Positions 9,017 to 10,856 of a stretch of DNA of 10,856 bases are shown here, piece by piece. Position 1 is the stretch's first letter, and the number at the start of each line of letters is the position of its first letter. The position numbers and the translations under genes are program-made. The notes below the pieces were generated by a model that saw only the letters and a list, made by a program, of their open reading frames with translations, was not told the DNA's origin and made no database searches. Source of the stretch: Vibrio sp. (GTDB lineage Bacteria > Pseudomonadota > Gammaproteobacteria > Enterobacterales > Vibrionaceae); assembly GCA_007124475.1 (NCBI GenBank), contig SLFB01000068.1, forward strand, positions 1 through 10,856. Reading direction: 5' to 3'.

Positions 9017-9094
9017 TAAGCTAATCATCGCTTTGACATAGTCAGAAAGCCGTCGACCGTCATTAACTCGAATGAGTGGATAAAGAGAAAAGTC

Positions 9095-9979
9095 ATGAAG
9101 AAATGGGCGTTAATTGGTGTGGGGATACTGGGATGCCTCCATGGAGGTAGTGTTATCGCCGCCAGTAAACAATATGTTGCCACTCCCCAGCAATCAACGT
9201 GGCAAATGGTGGTGAATACGCCGCTAGAATGCCAGTTAGTTCATCCTATCCCGAATTTTGGTGATGCTGTATTTACTTCCCATGCCAGTAAGCGAATCAA
9301 TTTAGACTTTGAATTAAAGATGCGGCGTCCGATGGGGGAAACACGCGATGTCAGTTTGATCTCTATGCCGCCACGTTGGCGACCTGGTGAAGGCGCTGAA
9401 CGGATCACCACTATCCAGTTTTTCCAGCAGTTTGATGGTTACATTGGTGGTCAAAATGCTTGGGCTCTATTGAGTGAGCTAGAGCGGGGACGCTATCCAA
9501 CCTTTAGTTACCCTGAATGGCAAAGTCGCGATCAGCGGATTGAAGTTATGTTATCCTCGGTGCTATTTCAACCACAATATAATGTGTTCAGTGATTGTAT
9601 CGCGAATCTTTTGCCGTATAGCTTTGAAGACATCGCTTTTACTATTTTGCATTATGACCGTGGTAATAGCGTTGAATTGAATAAAGCATCGCAACAGCGA
9701 TTAGCGCAAATCGCCGAGTACATTAAGTATAATCAAGATATTGACTTAGTTTTAGTGGCGACTTACACCGACACCAGCACGGGACGTAATGAGAGCCAAA
9801 GTTTATCGGAAAGACGCGCAGAAGCCTTACAACGTTATTTTCAACAGTTAGGCTTGCCGGAAGATAGGATTCAAATTCAAGGCTATGGCCAACGTCGGCC
9901 GATTGCTGACAACGCTTCACCGCTCGGACGAGATCAAAACCGTCGTGTGGTTATTTCCTTGGGACGGACTCAATTTTAA
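9095..9979 (+). CDS. motY: Sodium-type flagellar motor protein MotY
   Basis: MotY forms, with MotX, the periplasmic T ring around the polar flagellar basal body, which holds the Na+-driven PomA/PomB stators in place. The 294-residue precursor has a Sec signal peptide ([18 protein letters not shown] then SVIAA, cleavage near residues 21-23). A MotY-specific N-terminal domain follows (about 25-165), then an OmpA-like peptidoglycan-binding domain (about 175-290) with the segments [38 protein letters not shown] and [11 protein letters not shown] plus NRRVVIS near the end. Two cysteines of the mature protein, C46 and C168, are 122 residues apart. This matches the spacing of the disulfide pair known in Vibrio MotY (C25-C147 of the mature form, from memory). 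ATG 9095 has only a weak ribosome site (AAGAG). The gene stands alone between divergent rnt and convergent gloA, as in other vibrios. Confidence 0.95.
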   Translation: MKKWALIGVGILGCLHGGSVIAASKQYVATPQQSTWQMVVNTPLECQLVHPIPNFGDAVFTSHASKRINLDFELKMRRPMGETRDVSLISMPPRWRPGEGAERITTIQFFQQFDGYIGGQNAWALLSELERGRYPTFSYPEWQSRDQRIEVMLSSVLFQPQYNVFSDCIANLLPYSFEDIAFTILHYDRGNSVELNKASQQRLAQIAEYIKYNQDIDLVLVATYTDTSTGRNESQSLSERRAEALQRYFQQLGLPEDRIQIQGYGQRRPIADNASPLGRDQNRRVVISLGRTQF

Positions 9980-10035
9980 TCAGTGACTAGTTGACCTTGC
10001 TACTGGTAACGTCAGTAGTTGTACTTGGATACCAC

Positions 10036-10070
10036 AACAGAAAACCGCTCATTAAGAGCGGTTTTCTGTT
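10036..10070. terminator. Strong bidirectional terminator between motY and gloA
   Basis: AACAGAAAACCGCTC pairs perfectly with GAGCGGTTTTCTGTT (15 bp) around the 5-nt loop ATTAA. The GC core is flanked by A and T runs on both sides, so it can work for motY (plus strand) and gloA (minus strand), which converge on it. Confidence 0.93.
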
Positions 10071-10071
10071 C

Positions 10072-10122
10072 TCTACCCAAACAAATTGAAGTTGCAGGTA
10101 GGCGGCGAGTTGTTTGGATACC
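10072..10122. repeat. ERIC-like mini-element (internally deleted) between the terminator and gloA
   Basis: The core AAGTTGCAGGTAGGCGGC (10089-10106) resembles the left arm of enterobacterial repetitive intergenic consensus elements, and TCTACCCAAACAA before it resembles the usual TATACCCAAA-type end. The segment closes with TTGTTTGGATACC, an imperfect inverted copy of that left end (10 of 13 positions; CCAAACAA/TTGTTTGG pairs perfectly over 8 bp). The ERIC centre and most of the right arm are missing. The likeness to ERIC is from memory, not from a search. Confidence 0.55.
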
Positions 10123-10123
10123 G

Positions 10124-10540
10124 TTAGCCTTCTAGACCAGCACTGGCTTGTTTGTTTTGAATTAATTCAATCATATAGCCATCAGGATCTTTAACAAAGG
10201 CAATATGAGTACTTCCGCCTTTAACAGGGCCTGGTTCACGAGTCACATTACCACCCGCAGCTTTAATTGCTTCACAGGTTGAGTAAATATCATCAACACC
10301 GATCGCAATATGTCCATAAGCATTACCCATCTCATAGTCGGCGACTCCCCAGTTATAGGTAAGCTCTATCACCGCACCTGTCGACTCGTCTCCATAACCT
10401 AAGAAAGCAAGCGTATACTTATATTCGCTGTTCTCACTTTGGCGAAGTAATTTCATTCCCATGATTTGAGTATAAAACTCGATTGACCGATCTAAATCTC
10501 CGACACGTAGCATAGTGTGAAGAATGCGATTATTTGACAT
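10124..10540 (-). CDS. gloA: Lactoylglutathione lyase (glyoxalase I)
   Basis: GloA converts the hemithioacetal of methylglyoxal and glutathione to S-D-lactoylglutathione, the first step of methylglyoxal detoxification in the cytoplasm. The 138-residue protein is a single-copy vicinal-oxygen-chelate enzyme, close to E. coli GloA (135 aa). Metal ligands are H8, E59, H77 and E125, each offset by three from the E. coli ligands H5, E56, H74 and E122. The short form without extra loops belongs to the Ni/Co-activated group, not the zinc group. Family strings include [26 protein letters not shown] and [14 protein letters not shown] 10540 (minus strand) has a good ribosome site, AGGAGC, five bases upstream. 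It ends facing motY across a shared terminator. The upstream 316 bp may hold a long leader. Confidence 0.97.
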   Translation of the reverse strand: MSNNRILHTMLRVGDLDRSIEFYTQIMGMKLLRQSENSEYKYTLAFLGYGDESTGAVIELTYNWGVADYEMGNAYGHIAIGVDDIYSTCEAIKAAGGNVTREPGPVKGGSTHIAFVKDPDGYMIELIQNKQASAGLEG

Positions 10541-10661
10541 AACGTGCTCCTAGCGCAGTGAATGATGATCCCATATTGAATGAAAAGCTGCCGTGCTCGT
10601 GGTTATTAGTTCATCAGCTATACTTTCCCTAGTCTTGGCTAGGCACTACTTAAAGTAGCAG

Positions 10662-10706
10662 GGGCGTTAATGTTCTTAGCCGATAACGCCGTCGAATTCA
10701 ACGCCC
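10662..10706 (-). other. Competing inverted repeats in the possible gloA leader
   Basis: On the plus strand GGGCGTT (10662-10668) can pair with AACGCCC (10700-10706, 7 bp), or GGCGTTA (10663-10669) can pair with TAACGCC (10684-10690, 7 bp). The two pairings exclude each other because both use the same left arm. Neither is followed by a T run. Whether the region is transcribed is not known. Confidence 0.35.
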
Positions 10707-10771
10707 TTGTATATCTTATGATAGCTAGTAACTCACTTGTGATCGGCAACTGCAAGTAGTTGGGATACAAG
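10706..10771. repeat. 66-bp imperfect palindrome upstream of gloA
   Basis: The ends CTTGTAT (10706-10712) and ATACAAG (10765-10771) are perfect inverted repeats. Inside, AACTCACTTG (10730-10739) pairs with CAAGTAGTT (10753-10761) with a single bulge. The right end AGTTGGGATACA resembles AGTTGTTTGGATACC, which closes the ERIC-like element at 10072-10122. It may be a degraded short palindromic repeat of the same kind. Confidence 0.4.
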
Positions 10772-10776
10772 CAATG

Positions 10777-10806
10777 ATTTTAACTTACTTAATCAGTCAA
10801 TAGCAA
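10777..10806 (-). promoter_or_regulatory. Candidate minus-strand promoter far upstream of gloA
   Basis: Read on the minus strand, TTGCTA (10806-10801, 4 of 6 matches to -35) and TAAAAT (10782-10777, 5 of 6 to -10) are 18 bp apart. If used, the transcript would start near 10770 and give gloA a leader of about 230 nt that contains the inverted repeats described above. Tentative. Confidence 0.25.
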
Positions 10807-10856
10807 AGTGTGCTTTGCACTAAAAACAGCCTAGAGCTATCTTTAATTTATGAAAA

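Larger units (their letters stand above)
10541..10856. other. Gene-free region upstream of gloA
   Basis: I see no convincing coding frame or RNA gene in these 316 bp, which run to the window edge. The stretch holds the gloA ribosome site, three small inverted repeats (10628-10643, 10646-10658, 10803-10818), a pair of competing GGGCGTT/AACGCCC pairings, a 66-bp imperfect palindrome (10706-10771), and one possible minus-strand promoter. Confidence 0.6.

Noticed and set aside
9033..9038. Perfect TTGACA -35 hexamer before motY
   Set aside because: No acceptable -10 occurs 15-19 bp downstream; the nearest AT-rich hexamer is 22 bp away.
10803..10818. Hairpin GCAAAG/CTTTGC as a terminator
   Set aside because: The stem is only 6 bp and is not followed by a T run on either strand.

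Overview
The window reads as chromosomal DNA of a marine gammaproteobacterium of the Vibrionaceae. The evidence is the gene order fimV/hubP-truA-accD-folC-dedD-cvpA-purF, followed by rnt, motY and gloA, with protein sequences close to Vibrio and E. coli orthologues. MotY belongs to sodium-driven polar flagellar motors, and a FimV/HubP polar hub fits the same picture. Base composition looks even, and there is no phage, insertion sequence, CRISPR array, tRNA or rRNA gene.

Layout. Positions 1-758 hold the 3' end of a FimV/HubP-type gene. Its reading frame is open to the left edge and begins with a perfect hexanucleotide tract coding for Pro-Glu repeats; a hairpin follows the gene. truA (871-1659) has its own plausible promoter. 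A 248-bp gap (where E. coli carries dedA) leads to accD (1908-2834), folC (2881-4146) and dedD (4147-4683). A PurR-type operator overlaps the dedD stop codon and the promoter of cvpA-purF (4746-6786). A bidirectional terminator (6840-6866) separates purF from two minus-strand genes: rnt (8238-8894) and, 11 bp downstream of it, a NhaC/YuiF-family membrane permease (6898-8226). motY (9095-9979, plus strand) diverges from rnt. A perfect 15-bp-stem terminator separates motY from minus-strand gloA (10124-10540). The last 316 bp contain no gene that I can recognise.

How the genes work together. Most are housekeeping: tRNA pseudouridylation (TruA), the first step of fatty acid synthesis (AccD), folate polyglutamylation (FolC), septal peptidoglycan binding (DedD), purine synthesis (CvpA/PurF under PurR), RNA 3'-end trimming (RNase T) and methylglyoxal detoxification (GloA). 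FimV/HubP and MotY link the window to cell-pole organisation and the polar flagellum.

I do not see a previously undescribed multi-gene system. The less ordinary signals are the 19-copy perfect hexamer tract inside fimV/hubP, an ERIC-like mini-element next to the motY/gloA terminator, a second imperfect palindrome upstream of gloA, competing hairpins in what may be a long gloA leader, and a hairpin across the cvpA stop codon.
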